Shown here: piece by piece, positions 18,413 to 29,513 of the stretch
Position numbering within the stretch: position 1 is the first letter of the stretch
Layout of the letters: each line of letters opens with the position of its first letter
DNA from: Arthrobacter sp. OV608
GTDB lineage: Bacteria > Actinomycetota > Actinomycetes > Actinomycetales > Micrococcaceae
Length of the DNA stretch: 64,000 bases
NCBI GenBank assembly: GCA_900110595.1
Contig: FOEZ01000008.1
Coordinates: 1 to 64,000, forward strand
Reading direction: 5' to 3'
Program-made: the position numbers and the translations under genes
The notes under the pieces: generated by a model
What the model saw: the letters and a program-made list of their open reading frames with translations, nothing else
Told to the model about the DNA's origin: nothing
Database searches by the model: none

Positions 18413-19330
18413 CTAATTCACCGCCTTGGGCATCCCGGCAAAGGTCTCGGCCAGTAAGTCGACAAACAGCTGTACCCTGGCGGTTTTCCTGTCGTTGATC
18501 AGCAGCGCGAAAACGTTGCGGGCCAGCCGGATCTCCGGGACGTCCAGCACCACCACGCCGGCGGGTTTGTTGCGCAGCGCGAGCTCGGGTACCAGCGCCG
18601 CGCCCAGCCCGGCAGCAGCCATCTCCAAGCTCGCGTGGAAGTCATCGCTGTGGGCCACAACCCGGGGGTGCAGGTTACAGCCGGCGAAGAGCCGTTCGAT
18701 CACCATGGCGTCGGCTGTGCCGGGGTGGTGCATGATCCAGGGCATCTCGGACAGGTGGTCGGCGGCCACTTTCGCATCGGCGCGGAAGCCCCAGCCGGCA
18801 GGCAGCACCACCCGGAAGTCGTCGTCGCCGATCCATTGCCTGTTAATCGTGTTGGGCCAGGCGAAGCCGGTCTGGCCCACCTGGAAAACCACTGCCAGGT
18901 CCAGGTCGCCGCCGGTGCGCAGCCCCTGGATGGTCTGGCCGGGCTCAGCGACTGAGACTTTCAGGTCGATGCCCAGGTTCTTCCACGTTGGATTCTTCAG
19001 GATCCGCGGCAGGACGAAGGTGGCCAGGCTGGGAAAGATTCCGAGGCGCAGTTCCTGGTGCGCCGAATCCTGGGTTTTGGAGGCGGCTGCCATGAGTGCC
19101 TCGATGTCCGTGAGCACCTTCGCGGCGTGCCGGGTCATCACGACGGCGGCTTCCGTGGGCACCACGCTGCGCGCCGAGCGCTGGAAGAGGACCACGCCCG
19201 TGTCCCGTTCCAGCGCGGACATCTGCTGTGAAACGGCCGAGGCGGTGTAGCCAAGCGTTGCCGCAGCGGCCGCGAACGAGCCTAGCCGCGTGACCTCCAG
19301 GAGGGTCTTCAGGTGTACCGGATTTACCAC
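18413..19330 (-). CDS. LysR family transcriptional regulator
   Basis: A 305-residue LysR regulator. The N-terminal winged helix-turn-helix covers residues about 4-62 (LLEVTRLGSFAAAAATLGYT, SAVSQQMSALE), followed by the co-inducer-binding domain with LRLGIFPSLATFVLPRIL. It starts at a GTG. It is divergent from the amine oxidase operon with 125 bases between, the normal layout for a LysR gene and its target. The effector is unknown. Confidence 0.87.
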   Translation of the reverse strand: MVNPVHLKTLLEVTRLGSFAAAAATLGYTASAVSQQMSALERDTGVVLFQRSARSVVPTEAAVVMTRHAAKVLTDIEALMAAASKTQDSAHQELRLGIFPSLATFVLPRILKNPTWKNLGIDLKVSVAEPGQTIQGLRTGGDLDLAVVFQVGQTGFAWPNTINRQWIGDDDFRVVLPAGWGFRADAKVAADHLSEMPWIMHHPGTADAMVIERLFAGCNLHPRVVAHSDDFHASLEMAAAGLGAALVPELALRNKPAGVVVLDVPEIRLARNVFALLINDRKTARVQLFVDLLAETFAGMPKAVN

Positions 19331-19455
19331 CAGCCCACAGTACTCTGCCGCCTCCTGCCGAAGAAGCTGAAGCCCGCACCCATCCGGCGGCCCGGGCGCT
19401 GCGAATTTCCCTCTGTATACCCATCACTGGCAAATGTTCAGCAGAGGAGCATCAA

Positions 19456-20856
19456 TTGTCACCTGATCCAGCAGCAAGCGGAGGCGGACGACGGCGGGTG
19501 GCCGTCATCGGCAGCGGCGTCGCCGGCCTCATGGCCGCCTACGTCCTCAGCCGCGAGGACGACGTGACCCTGTTCGAGGCGGATTCGCGGCTGGGCGGGC
19601 ACGCCCACACCCACGACATGCCGCAACCGGACGGCTCGGTTCTCGGTGTTGACACCGGGTTCATCGTCCACAATGAGCGGACGTACCCCACGCTGCTGCG
19701 GCTGTTTGCCGAGCTGGGGGTGGAAACCCAGGACTCCGAAATGAGCATGTCCATCCGCTGCGACGGCTGCGGGCTGGAATACGCCGGTGCCCGTGGCGGT
19801 GCCCGCGGCATCATCGCCCGCCCGTCCAGCCTGCTGCGGGGCCGTTACCTGCTGATGCTGCTGGAGGTCACCCGCTTTTACCGCAAGGCCAGGGCGCTGC
19901 TGAACACCGCCCCGGTCGCCTCGGTCAGCCCGGACGAGGCAGTTCCCGAACTGACCCTGGGGCAGTTCCTCGAGCATGAAAATTTCAGCCCCTACTTCGT
20001 TTCCCACTTCATGACCCCGGTGGTCAGCGCTGTCTGGTCCTGCGACCCCACCACCGCTTTGGCCTATCCGGCCCGCTATCTCTTCACGTTCCTTGGGCAC
20101 CACGGGCTGCTGGGCGTCAAGGGTTCACCCCAGTGGCGCACGGTTACGGGCGGCTCGGCGCGGTACGTGGAGAAGCTGGCGGCCACCCTGCCGGATATCC
20201 GGCTCAACTCGCCCGTGTCCGCCGTCCGGCGGCACGCGCTGGGCATCGAAGTGGTGACGGAAGCCGGCGTCGAGGATTTCGAGGCCGTTGTCATCGCAAC
20301 CCACCCGGCGCAGGCGCTCGGGTTCCTGGCCGACGCCACCCCGGATGAAAAGGAAGCGCTGGGCGGGATGCCGTATTCGGTGAACCACACGGTGTTCCAC
20401 CGGGACCCTGCTGTCCTGCCGTCCGCCGACAACGCCAGGGCATCCTGGAATTACCGGCTTCCGTCCTGCGAAGCCCGGCCCGACAAGGTCCTGGTCAGCT
20501 ACGACCTCACCCGCCTGCAGCGGCTGACTCCCTTGGACGGCAAGCCGTACCTGGCGAGCCTGGGGGAGTCCGAACTCATCGCCGATGACGCCGTCCTGGA
20601 GCGGATGGTCTACGAGCACCCGCAGTACACTCCGGAATCGGTGCAGGCACAGCAGGCAATCACGGCACTCAGCGACAACCGCATTGCCTATGCCGGCGCG
20701 TACCTCGGCTGGGGTTTCCACGAGGATGGCGCACTGTCCGGCGTCCGGGCCGCTGAATCGCTGGGACGCTCCTGGCCTATTGCCCTGCCTGCTGATCCGT
20801 TTGAATCCCTGGACGGCGGGGAGCGGGAGCTTCTTCCCGCAGCGGAACCCGCATGA
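19456..20856 (+). CDS. NAD/FAD-binding amine oxidase-family protein
   Basis: A 466-residue flavoprotein with N-terminal VAVIGSGVAGLMAAYVLS (FAD site, residues about 15-32) and the family block DTGFIVHNERTYPTLLRLF. The TTG start has AGAGGAG at good spacing. It is followed, with 4-base overlaps, by DUF1365 and a cyclopropane-synthase-like methyltransferase; this trio recurs in many bacteria and is thought to modify membrane fatty acids. The flavoprotein may oxidise or desaturate the acyl substrate, but this is inference from context. Confidence 0.85.
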   Translation: MSPDPAASGGGRRRVAVIGSGVAGLMAAYVLSREDDVTLFEADSRLGGHAHTHDMPQPDGSVLGVDTGFIVHNERTYPTLLRLFAELGVETQDSEMSMSIRCDGCGLEYAGARGGARGIIARPSSLLRGRYLLMLLEVTRFYRKARALLNTAPVASVSPDEAVPELTLGQFLEHENFSPYFVSHFMTPVVSAVWSCDPTTALAYPARYLFTFLGHHGLLGVKGSPQWRTVTGGSARYVEKLAATLPDIRLNSPVSAVRRHALGIEVVTEAGVEDFEAVVIATHPAQALGFLADATPDEKEALGGMPYSVNHTVFHRDPAVLPSADNARASWNYRLPSCEARPDKVLVSYDLTRLQRLTPLDGKPYLASLGESELIADDAVLERMVYEHPQYTPESVQAQQAITALSDNRIAYAGAYLGWGFHEDGALSGVRAAESLGRSWPIALPADPFESLDGGERELLPAAEPA

Positions 20857-21578
20857 GCGCAGCGATCTACCGCACCTCGATCTCCCACGTGCGGCACACC
20901 CCCTTGAAGAACTCGTTCACCTACCGCAGCTACAGCTGGTTCGTGGACGTTGACAACCTTCCGCGGCTTCCGCTGCTGATGCGGCCTTTGGCCGTGTTCC
21001 GGTCCGGCGACCATCTGGGCGATCCGGACGCCACCATCCGCAGCAACGTGGAGCGGTACCTGCGTACACAGGGGATAGAGCCCGACGGCGGCCCTATCCA
21101 CATGCTGACCAGCGCCAGGGTCTTCGGCTATGTTTTCAACCCGCTGACGCTCTTCTGGTGCTACCGCTCCAATGGAGAGCTTGAGTGCGTGGTCGCCGAA
21201 GTCCACAACACGTACGGTGAGCGGCATTGCTACCTGCTCAGGACAGACATCTCCGGGCGTGCCTCGGTGCCGAAGGCGTTCTACGTTTCACCGTTCAATG
21301 AGGTGGACGGGCAGTACCGGATGAAGCTGCCCCCGCCGGGGGAGCGGCTGGCCGTGTCCATCGTTCTGGAACGAGAAGGCCACCGGCCCTTCGTGGCCAG
21401 CGTGGACGGCAAACGACGGCCCGCCACCGTGCGGAACATCCTGGCGGCTGCGTTGACGGTCCCAGCCGCGCCGCTGTTGGTTTCCGCCCTCATCCGGGTA
21501 CAGGGCATTACACTCTGGGCAAGACGCCTGCCCGTCGTCGCCAGACCACACCACCCCTCACAGGAGGCAGCTCAATGA
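20853..21578 (+). CDS. DUF1365 protein
   Basis: A 241-residue DUF1365 protein. Family blocks include the early HVRHTPLKNSFTYRSY, then FGYVFNPLTLFWCY, EVHNTYGERHCYLL and KAFYVSPFNEVDGQYRM. It starts at an ATG overlapping the upstream stop by 4 bases and overlaps the next gene the same way. Family members accompany amine-oxidase-like and cyclopropane-synthase genes; the role is probably in fatty-acid modification but the reaction is unknown. Confidence 0.85.
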   Translation: MSAAIYRTSISHVRHTPLKNSFTYRSYSWFVDVDNLPRLPLLMRPLAVFRSGDHLGDPDATIRSNVERYLRTQGIEPDGGPIHMLTSARVFGYVFNPLTLFWCYRSNGELECVVAEVHNTYGERHCYLLRTDISGRASVPKAFYVSPFNEVDGQYRMKLPPPGERLAVSIVLEREGHRPFVASVDGKRRPATVRNILAAALTVPAAPLLVSALIRVQGITLWARRLPVVARPHHPSQEAAQ

Positions 21579-22987
21579 CAATGACGGACGACAACGAAAC
21601 GGCTGCAGCTCCTCTCCGGGACAAAGCCGCGCAGCAGGCTGAACGCAACGCCGTGAAGCCGGCGCCGGACCAGGGCATCACGCAACTGGCCGGAACATGG
21701 AACCCAACGGGAGTGCCGGCGTCGCCCGCTTCCATCGACGCGGACCTGTGGCCGGGAGTGGCACAACCGCCGTCGGGAGCCAAGGCAGCGATCGCCGGGA
21801 AGGCCGCCGGGCTCCTTTTCAAGGGGGCAGTGAAGCGCCTGCCCCTGCGGGTGGAGTATCCGGATGGTGCTGTCTTGGGGACAGGCGGTCCGGACGCGCC
21901 GGTGATGGTGATGGTGCGGCCGGAGGCATTTGAAGCCCGGATTGGGGACAACGGCCTGATCGGGCTGGGGGAGTCCTTTATGGCCGGCGACTGGGAAGCC
22001 AGCGATCTGGCCGGCGTCCTCGAGGTGTTCGCCGCATCGGTGGACAGGCTGATTCCTGCCCCGCTGCAGAAACTCCGAACCCTGTACCTGCCGCGTACCC
22101 CGCGGCAGGAGCGTAACGCCGAACAGAACACACGGAGCAACATCTCCCGGCACTACGACCTCTCCAATGACCTGTTCTCCACCTTCCTCGACGCCACCAT
22201 GAGCTACTCCTCGGCCCTGTTCCCGGCTGACGCGGGACCCTTGAGCTCCGTGGGGTGGGACGCCCTGGCGGAAGCACAGCGGGCAAAAATCGACAGGCTG
22301 CTGGATAAAGCCGGCGTGGGTGAGGGCACCCGGCTGCTGGAGATCGGCACCGGCTGGGGCGAACTGGCACTGCGGGCAGCAGCGCGCGGCGCCACTGTCT
22401 ACAGCGTCACCCTCTCCAGCGAGCAGCAGGCGCTCGCCCAGGAGCGGATCGCGGCAGCCGGCTACGCGGACCGCGTGACGGTGGCCCTGCAGGACTACCG
22501 CGCGGTGGAAGGCGAGTACGACGCCGTGGTGTCCGTGGAGATGATCGAGGCCGTGGGCTACGAATACTGGCCCATCTATTTCCAGACCGTCGACCGGGTC
22601 CTGGCGCCGGGCGGAAAGGTGGCTATTCAGGCGATCACGATGCCTCACGGCCGGATGCTGGCCACCCGGAACGCCTACACCTGGGTCCACAAGTACATTT
22701 TCCCCGGCGGTTTCCTGCCGTCCGTCCGGGCCATCGAGAGTGTGACCCAGCAGCACACCACCCTGCGCGTGCGCGAGCGGATGGGCATGGGGGACCACTA
22801 CGCGGCCACCCTGCGGTTGTGGGAGGAGCGGTTCCTGGAGAGGTCCCTCGAGGTGGCGGAGCTCGGCTTCGATGCGGTGTTCCAGCGGATGTGGCTGTTC
22901 TACCTGTGCTACTCCCGGGCAGGCTTCCAGTCCGGCTACCTTGATGTGCAGCAGGTTGTGCTGGATCGCCGGGAGGCCCAGCTCTAG
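21575..22987 (+). CDS. Cyclopropane-fatty-acid synthase family methyltransferase
   Basis: A 470-residue SAM-dependent methyltransferase, the second of this family in the window. After a basic low-complexity N-terminus it has SRHYDLSNDLFSTFLD and MSYSSALF, then SAM motif I LLEIGTGWGELALRA near residue 255, QDYRAVEGEYD and VSVEMIEAVG (catalytic glutamate region). It overlaps DUF1365 by 4 bases and ends the operon; a hairpin terminator follows 70 bases on. It probably acts on unsaturated phospholipid acyl chains together with its two upstream partners. Confidence 0.88.
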   Translation: MTMTDDNETAAAPLRDKAAQQAERNAVKPAPDQGITQLAGTWNPTGVPASPASIDADLWPGVAQPPSGAKAAIAGKAAGLLFKGAVKRLPLRVEYPDGAVLGTGGPDAPVMVMVRPEAFEARIGDNGLIGLGESFMAGDWEASDLAGVLEVFAASVDRLIPAPLQKLRTLYLPRTPRQERNAEQNTRSNISRHYDLSNDLFSTFLDATMSYSSALFPADAGPLSSVGWDALAEAQRAKIDRLLDKAGVGEGTRLLEIGTGWGELALRAAARGATVYSVTLSSEQQALAQERIAAAGYADRVTVALQDYRAVEGEYDAVVSVEMIEAVGYEYWPIYFQTVDRVLAPGGKVAIQAITMPHGRMLATRNAYTWVHKYIFPGGFLPSVRAIESVTQQHTTLRVRERMGMGDHYAATLRLWEERFLERSLEVAELGFDAVFQRMWLFYLCYSRAGFQSGYLDVQQVVLDRREAQL

Positions 22988-23056
22988 CAGCCCATGCCTA
23001 AGGCAGGGTCCGGCACTTGGCCGCCGGCCGGCGTCGTGCGTTTGATCACCAGAAGA

Positions 23057-23087
23057 GGTTCCGAAGGTCACTTCGGAGCCCCTTTTT
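23057..23087 (+). terminator. Terminator of the amine oxidase-DUF1365-methyltransferase operon
   Basis: GGTTCCGAAG and CTTCGGAGCC pair in a 10-bp stem (one G-T pair) around GTCA, followed by CCTTTTT. Position and U-tract fit a factor-independent terminator. The rest of 22988-23388 holds the nrd promoter region and no gene I can support. Confidence 0.75.
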
Positions 23088-23309
23088 GGTGCCCTTGGCA
23101 CTCCGCCGGTACTCCCCGCGGCAGGCGCGACACGCCGTCTTTTCCACGACACGCGGGGCGTTAATTGTGGCTAAGTACTCCACAGGATGTGGATTCCGTC
23201 CGCAAAAACAGCGGGATTCCGGACATTTTGAAGGCCTCTGCCTGTGGATTAAAAGTGCATTAAATGACATACTTGTAATACATCATCTTGGGGTTCCGAA
23301 GAGGCGTCT

Positions 23310-23325
23310 GCACTAGATGTAGTAT
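23310..23325 (+). promoter_or_regulatory. Putative NrdR box upstream of nrdH
   Basis: GCACTAGATGTAGTAT fits the NrdR consensus ACACWATATATWGTGT at most positions and lies 64 bases before nrdH. NrdR is the ATP/dATP-sensing repressor of ribonucleotide reductase operons and usually binds two boxes. A second, poorer candidate lies around 23267-23282 (ACATACTTGTAATAC), about four helical turns away. Confidence 0.55.
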
Positions 23326-23388
23326 CTACATACAGCTTGGGCGGGAACACCGGACGAGCAAGTTTTTCCAGAAAAGGGGACAGGAACC

Positions 23389-23634
23389 ATGACCGTAACG
23401 GTTTACACCAAGCCTGCTTGTGTTCAGTGCAACGCCACCTACCGGGCTCTCGACAAAAAGGGCATCACCTACCAGAGCGTTGACATCTCCCAGGACGCCG
23501 AAGCCCTCGAGCGCCTCAAGGCACTGGGTTACATGCAGGCCCCCGTTGTGGTCACGGACCAGGACCACTGGTCAGGCTTCCGCCCGGACAAGATCGAGGA
23601 ACTGGCACTCTCCGCAGTTTCCTCCGTGGCCTAA
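23389..23634 (+). CDS. nrdH: NrdH glutaredoxin-like redoxin
   Basis: An 81-residue redoxin that passes electrons from thioredoxin reductase to class Ib ribonucleotide reductase. The active site CVQC is at residues 11-14 in the typical KPACVQCNATYRAL context, and the WSGFRPDKI segment near the C-terminus is characteristic of NrdH. It has a GGGGACAGGAACC ribosome site and leads the nrdHIEF operon. Confidence 0.96.
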   Translation: MTVTVYTKPACVQCNATYRALDKKGITYQSVDISQDAEALERLKALGYMQAPVVVTDQDHWSGFRPDKIEELALSAVSSVA

Positions 23635-23685
23635 GGGGCCACACTTTTTCCTGCCGGCAAACGTCAACCAGCTGAGGTGACTCCC

Positions 23686-24198
23686 ATGGCAGCACCAGCA
23701 GCAGAGCAATCGTACAAGGCACAACACTTTCACGCGGCTCAGCGCGTGGATGCTGCGGAGCCGGTTTCCGCGGTTGTCACCGGCAGCCAGCTCATCTACT
23801 TTTCCTCGGCATCCGAGAACACCAGCCGCTTCGTCTCGAAGCTTGGCCGTGAGGTGGCCCGGATTCCGCTGCTCCCGAAGGACGCACCCCTCCTTGCCAC
23901 GCGGCCGTATGTGCTGGTGGTGCCAACATATGGCGGCACCGGGGGAGAGGGATCCGTCCCAAAGCAGGTCATCCGCTTCCTGAACAACCCGCAGAACAGG
24001 CAACTGATCCGCGGTGTCATCGGGGCCGGCAACACAAACTTCGGGAACAACTACTGCATGGCGGGGGACATCATCGCCGCCAAGTGCGGAGTACCGCACC
24101 TCTACCGCTTCGAATTAATGGGCACGCCAGACGACGTGACCCGTGTAAACAATGGATTGGACACGTTTTGGACACGACTGTCGCAGACACAGAAGTAA
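23686..24198 (+). CDS. nrdI: NrdI flavodoxin-like protein
   Basis: A 170-residue flavodoxin-like protein that supplies oxidant to build the dimanganese-tyrosyl cofactor of NrdF. Blocks seen: [15 protein letters not shown] (FMN phosphate loop), [20 protein letters not shown] and [15 protein letters not shown]. The ATG at 23686 is chosen over the GTG at 23677 because GAGGTGA lies five bases before it. It has an N-terminal extension of about 35 residues before the flavodoxin core, longer than usual. Confidence 0.94.
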   Translation: MAAPAAEQSYKAQHFHAAQRVDAAEPVSAVVTGSQLIYFSSASENTSRFVSKLGREVARIPLLPKDAPLLATRPYVLVVPTYGGTGGEGSVPKQVIRFLNNPQNRQLIRGVIGAGNTNFGNNYCMAGDIIAAKCGVPHLYRFELMGTPDDVTRVNNGLDTFWTRLSQTQK

Positions 24199-24218
24199 CC
24201 AGGGCCCAGAAGCCTGAG

Positions 24219-26339
24219 ATGCCTGCCGCCTACAAGGGCCTGGGCTATCACGAGCTGAACGCGATGCTGAACCTGTACGGTCCCAGCGGCGAGATCCAGT
24301 TCGAGGCGGACCGCGAGGCCGCCCACCAGTACTTCCTGCAGCACGTGAACAACAACACCGTGTTCTTCCACGACCTGGAAGAGAAGCTCGAATACCTGGT
24401 CAAAAACGACTACTACGAGCGCGAAACCCTCGACCAGTACACGATGAACTTCATCCGTGACCTGTTCAACCGCGCCTACAAAAAGAAGTTCCGCTTCGAG
24501 ACCTTCCTGGGCGCGTTCAAGTTCTACACGTCCTACACGCTGAAGACGTTTGACGGCAAGCGTTTCCTGGAGCGCTACGAGGACCGAGTGTGCATGGTTG
24601 CCCTGCACCTGGCCCGCGGCAACGAGCAGCTCGCCTTGCAGATGGTGGACGAGATCATCGAGGGCCGCTTCCAGCCGGCCACCCCCACGTTCCTGAACGC
24701 GGGCAAGAAGCAACGCGGCGAGCTGGTGTCCTGCTTCCTGCTGCGCATCGAAGACAACATGGAGTCGATCGGCCGCTCCATCAACTCCGCACTGCAGCTG
24801 TCCAAGCGCGGCGGCGGGGTGGCGTTCGCGCTGACCAACATCCGCGAAGTGGGCGCGCCCATCAAGCAGATCGAGAACCAGTCCTCCGGCGTCATCCCCG
24901 TGATGAAGCTCCTCGAAGACAGCTTCTCCTACGCCAACCAGCTTGGTGCCCGCCAGGGTGCCGGTGCCGTGTACCTGCACGCGCACCACCCGGACATCTA
25001 CCGCTTCCTGGACACCAAGCGGGAGAACGCGGACGAGAAGATCCGCATCAAGACCCTGTCCCTTGGCGTGGTCATCCCGGACATCACGTTCGAGCTGGCC
25101 AAGAAGGACGAGGACATGTACCTGTTCTCGCCCTACGACGTCGAACGCGTCTACGGGATGCCGTTCTCCGACGTCTCGGTCACCGAGAAGTACTACGAGA
25201 TGGTGGACGATTCCCGGATCAAGAAGACCAAGATCAAGGCCCGCGAGTTCTTCCAGACCCTCGCCGAGATCCAGTTCGAATCCGGCTACCCGTACATCAT
25301 GTTCGAGGACACGGTGAACCGGGCCAACCCGATCGACGGCAAGATCATCATGTCCAACCTGTGCTCTGAGATCCTCCAGGTTTCCCAGCCCACCACGTAC
25401 AACGATGACCTGTCCTACGCTGACACCGGCAAGGACATCTCCTGCAACCTGGGCTCGCTGAACATCGCCAAGACCATGGACTCGCCGGACTTCGGCCTGA
25501 CCATCGAGACGGCCATCCGCTCGCTCTCGGCTGTCTCGGACATGTCCAACATCACTTCGGTGCCCTCCATCGCCAAGGGCAACGACCAGAGCCACGCCAT
25601 TGGCCTGGGCCAGATGAACCTCCACGGCTACCTGGCCCGCGAGCGGGTGCACTACGGTTCCGAAGAGGGCCTGGACTTCACCAACATCTACTTCTACTCG
25701 GTGGTGTACCACGCCGTCCGCGCTTCCAACCTGTTGTCCATCGAGACGGGTCAGACGTTCGGCGGCTTCGAGAAGTCCAAGTACGCTTCGGGTGAGTTCT
25801 TCGACAAGTACACGGAGCAGGAGTGGGTGCCGCAGACCGAGAAGGTCCGTGAGCTGTTCAAGAACGTGCACATCCCCACGCAGGCTGACTGGCTGGCGCT
25901 GAAGGCTTCGGTTATGGAGCACGGCATCTACAACCAGAACCTGCAGGCCGTGCCGCCCACGGGCTCGATCTCCTACATCAACAACTCCACCTCCTCGATT
26001 CACCCGGTGGCGTCCAAGATTGAGATCCGCAAGGAAGGCAAGATCGGCCGCGTCTACTACCCGGCGCCGTACCTGACGAACGACAACCTGGAGTACTACC
26101 AGGACGCGTACGAGATCGGCTACGAGAAGGTCATCGACACCTACGCCGCGGCCACCCAGCACGTTGACCAGGGCCTGTCCCTGACGCTGTTCTTCAAGGA
26201 CACCGCCACCACCCGCGACATCAACAAGGCCCAGATCTACGCCTGGAAGAAGGGCATCAAGACCATCTACTACATCCGTCTCCGCCAGCTCGCGCTGGAA
26301 GGGACGGAAGTGGAGGGCTGCGTCAGCTGCATGCTGTAG
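24219..26339 (+). CDS. nrdE: Class Ib ribonucleotide reductase alpha subunit
   Basis: A 706-residue catalytic subunit that reduces ribonucleoside diphosphates. Key features: [13 protein letters not shown] with the first active-site Cys, NLCSEILQV with the radical Cys, SKRGGG, and the C-terminal redox pair in EGCVSCML, which receives electrons from NrdH. The N-terminus lacks the ATP-cone of class Ia enzymes, as expected. The ATG at 24219 is used; a TTG at 24168 overlapping nrdI would add 17 residues, and neither has a strong ribosome site. A large antisense reading frame over this gene is a codon-bias artefact. Confidence 0.95.
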   Translation: MPAAYKGLGYHELNAMLNLYGPSGEIQFEADREAAHQYFLQHVNNNTVFFHDLEEKLEYLVKNDYYERETLDQYTMNFIRDLFNRAYKKKFRFETFLGAFKFYTSYTLKTFDGKRFLERYEDRVCMVALHLARGNEQLALQMVDEIIEGRFQPATPTFLNAGKKQRGELVSCFLLRIEDNMESIGRSINSALQLSKRGGGVAFALTNIREVGAPIKQIENQSSGVIPVMKLLEDSFSYANQLGARQGAGAVYLHAHHPDIYRFLDTKRENADEKIRIKTLSLGVVIPDITFELAKKDEDMYLFSPYDVERVYGMPFSDVSVTEKYYEMVDDSRIKKTKIKAREFFQTLAEIQFESGYPYIMFEDTVNRANPIDGKIIMSNLCSEILQVSQPTTYNDDLSYADTGKDISCNLGSLNIAKTMDSPDFGLTIETAIRSLSAVSDMSNITSVPSIAKGNDQSHAIGLGQMNLHGYLARERVHYGSEEGLDFTNIYFYSVVYHAVRASNLLSIETGQTFGGFEKSKYASGEFFDKYTEQEWVPQTEKVRELFKNVHIPTQADWLALKASVMEHGIYNQNLQAVPPTGSISYINNSTSSIHPVASKIEIRKEGKIGRVYYPAPYLTNDNLEYYQDAYEIGYEKVIDTYAAATQHVDQGLSLTLFFKDTATTRDINKAQIYAWKKGIKTIYYIRLRQLALEGTEVEGCVSCML

Positions 26340-26355
26340 TTGTAGCTTCAAGTAA

Positions 26356-27411
<1,056 letters not shown>

Positions 27412-27545
27412 GTCACTCAAGATGCAGAACGGCATTCGTCGATTTGAGCTGCACGTCGAAGGCCGCGGATCCGCCGGGTACTGTACTGGTGGCTCGGTGA
27501 CCCGGATATCGCAGGCAGGCTGAAGTTCCGCCGGTGAGGTACTGG

Positions 27546-28133
27546 ATGAGGCGCTTTAGCCGCCGGGAGTTCTGTGGGATCGGGCTCATCGTAGTGGCGG
27601 CACCCTGTATTTGGGCGTACGAGGCCATCCATGAGGCGTACTGGGCTGCTGCGCGCGAGGGCATGCTCCTCTACGTCGGCATTCCAGCGGACTCGATCGC
27701 CAACTGGTTCCTGATCGCGGCGCTCCTGTCCGGGGCTGTGGGGCTGCTGCTGCTGCTCCCGGCAGTGATAAGCCGCATTCCCCGGAAGGTGCCGCGGCGG
27801 ATCGTCGCGTGGACCGCCGTGGTGGCAGCCGCGGCCGCCGTGCCGTGCATCGGCCTGATGTTCATCTTTGCCGGACTAGGCGCATTCGGCATTGGCGACA
27901 CCGTGAAGGTCAGCACCGCGGGCGGGCAGTCAGTACTCGTCACTCAGGACGGGTTCGACGGCGACAGCGTCGTCATCTACACAAGACACGACGAGTACCA
28001 CTACAAGCGGGTCCGCGACGCCCCCGAGATTTCCGGGTGGCCTCGCGTCAAAGACCAGAACTGCCGACTGGACAGCGCAGACGGGGAACTGCAGCTTTTG
28101 TGCGGGGCGAAGAGGGTGGCCATTGGCCAGTAG
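27546..28133 (+). CDS. Hypothetical membrane protein
   Basis: A 195-residue protein that I do not recognise. Two clear membrane segments (NWFLIAALLSGAVGLLLLL, AAAAVPCIGLMFIFAGLGAF) and a weaker one near the N-terminus are followed by a soluble C-terminal part of about 75 residues with two Cys (NCRLD, LLCGA). The ATG at 27546 follows GAGG at good spacing. It opens the accessory region after the nrd operon and is convergent with the next gene. Confidence 0.6.
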   Translation: MRRFSRREFCGIGLIVVAAPCIWAYEAIHEAYWAAAREGMLLYVGIPADSIANWFLIAALLSGAVGLLLLLPAVISRIPRKVPRRIVAWTAVVAAAAAVPCIGLMFIFAGLGAFGIGDTVKVSTAGGQSVLVTQDGFDGDSVVIYTRHDEYHYKRVRDAPEISGWPRVKDQNCRLDSADGELQLLCGAKRVAIGQ

Positions 28134-28187
28134 GTGCCACACCTTAGGGAACCGCAACGCTGCGCATGGAGTCGTAGCAGTCGGCGA

Positions 28188-28937
28188 TCAGCGCCTTAAC
28201 AAGTTGGCCAGCCAGCTCTTCTTCGACTTCTCAACTGTGGAGACAGCATCCGTTGGGGCCTCTTTGTCGTCGTTGGGTTCTTCGTCGAACTTTCCAACGA
28301 CTGCGAGGTCGACGTGGATGCCCGTTAAGTTGCCTTCGGCATCCTTGGTTTGAAGGAGCCAGTAGAAGCCATCACCCCAGCCGGAGTGTGACAGCACGAT
28401 ATTCTCACCGTTCGATGCCAAGGGCATGACTATGTTTGCAGTGCCGGCGGGGTGGGGTCCGTCAGCGTCCATACGGCTGAACCAGGAGTCGGCTTCATCC
28501 GAATCGAACACCCCCTCGTACCAGGTTGTCGCGTCGGGCATGCAGCGCTTCACGGCTTTTGCATCGACAAAGGCTACGGTCCCGGCGTCCACTCCCACCG
28601 TGAAGTAGTGGCCCGGAGGAGGCGGACCGTCTGGGCCTGGCACCGCTTCCACGGTGACCGAATCCGCTTCAGAGAGCACCAGCGAAAGGTATGCCTCGCG
28701 CAGGTGTGACCCGTCTTGTTCCTCGGAGACGTCTGCGACCGTGACGCGGACGGGAAAGTCCCCTGGCGGAACCTGCACAACCAGCGGGTATTCGAGGGAC
28801 ACGAAGGGATCACAAGCGCCAACGTTGCCCGATGGCACGCGTAGGTTTCCCAAATCGTGAACGGTGAGTTTTGCTGGTGCTCCCGAGCCAAGGGGTGCGG
28901 GTCCCGTCTGAAGGGCGTAAAAATCGGCTATGTCCAT
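28188..28937 (-). CDS. DUF4241-like protein
   Basis: A 249-residue soluble protein. The pattern TVHDLGNLRVPSGNVGACDP, LVVQVPPGDFPVRVTVADV and the later FTVGVDAGTVAFVDAKAV and GWGDGFYWLL resemble DUF4241. The ATG at 28937 is chosen for GAGGATGACAGC upstream; longer readings lack a site. Function unknown; homologous families often sit among toxin and immunity genes, which fits this accessory setting, but that is only context. Confidence 0.62.
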   Translation of the reverse strand: MDIADFYALQTGPAPLGSGAPAKLTVHDLGNLRVPSGNVGACDPFVSLEYPLVVQVPPGDFPVRVTVADVSEEQDGSHLREAYLSLVLSEADSVTVEAVPGPDGPPPPGHYFTVGVDAGTVAFVDAKAVKRCMPDATTWYEGVFDSDEADSWFSRMDADGPHPAGTANIVMPLASNGENIVLSHSGWGDGFYWLLQTKDAEGNLTGIHVDLAVVGKFDEEPNDDKEAPTDAVSTVEKSKKSWLANLLRR

Positions 28938-29092
28938 GCTGTCATCCTCGTGGCTCATCAGCAGGACAGCAGCGTGACGCGCGGGGGACTGCCCACATCC
29001 TCGAGACTCAACCACTCGGGCGTGCACTGGAGGGGAGCGGTCCATAAGAGTACCCATTCCGGTAGACACGCTGCTGTGCAACACTTCGTGGC

Positions 29093-29513
29093 ATGAACGA
29101 TCCCAGAAGCCGGATTCTGCCACTCCTTCGTCAGGGCGAAAGGCTTCTGTGGGTGGGTCAACCGGACCCAAAGGTTCGTTTCACCGGTGCGGATGCCTTA
29201 CTGGTGGCGGAAGCTACGCACCGTTTACGGGCTCACCGATCGCAGGGCAATTGTCTGCACAGGAGAGCGTTCCGTTTCCGATTCGCCTGTGAGCGGCATG
29301 CCGACCAAGGTAGATCGGTCCAAAGACGGACGCCATGTCAGCCTGACTTTCGGGGCTCAGGGCGTGGCCGGACTTTTCGGCACGGGAATGGGAATGTACC
29401 AAAACACAGGGATGGACTTCTTCAGCCCGGGACTCGGGCAAACCGTGGCCTTCTACGACGTCCCGGACACTGAGGGGCTGCTCTATGCCTTGGACCAGGC
29501 CACAGTCGGCTGA
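29093..29513 (+). pseudogene. Broken PH-domain-like protein gene (internal deletion and frameshift)
   Basis: One frame gives the start of a protein, MNDPRSRILPLLRQGERLLWVGQPDP..VRFTGADALLV, and a second frame overlapping it from about 29196 continues with WWRKLRTVYGLTDRRAIV and a C-terminal domain ending ALDQATVG. Together these resemble actinobacterial bacterial-PH proteins, in which two membrane helices lie between the FTGAD and YGLTDRRA blocks. Those helices are missing and the frame changes at the join, so an internal deletion has probably destroyed the gene. Confidence 0.6.
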
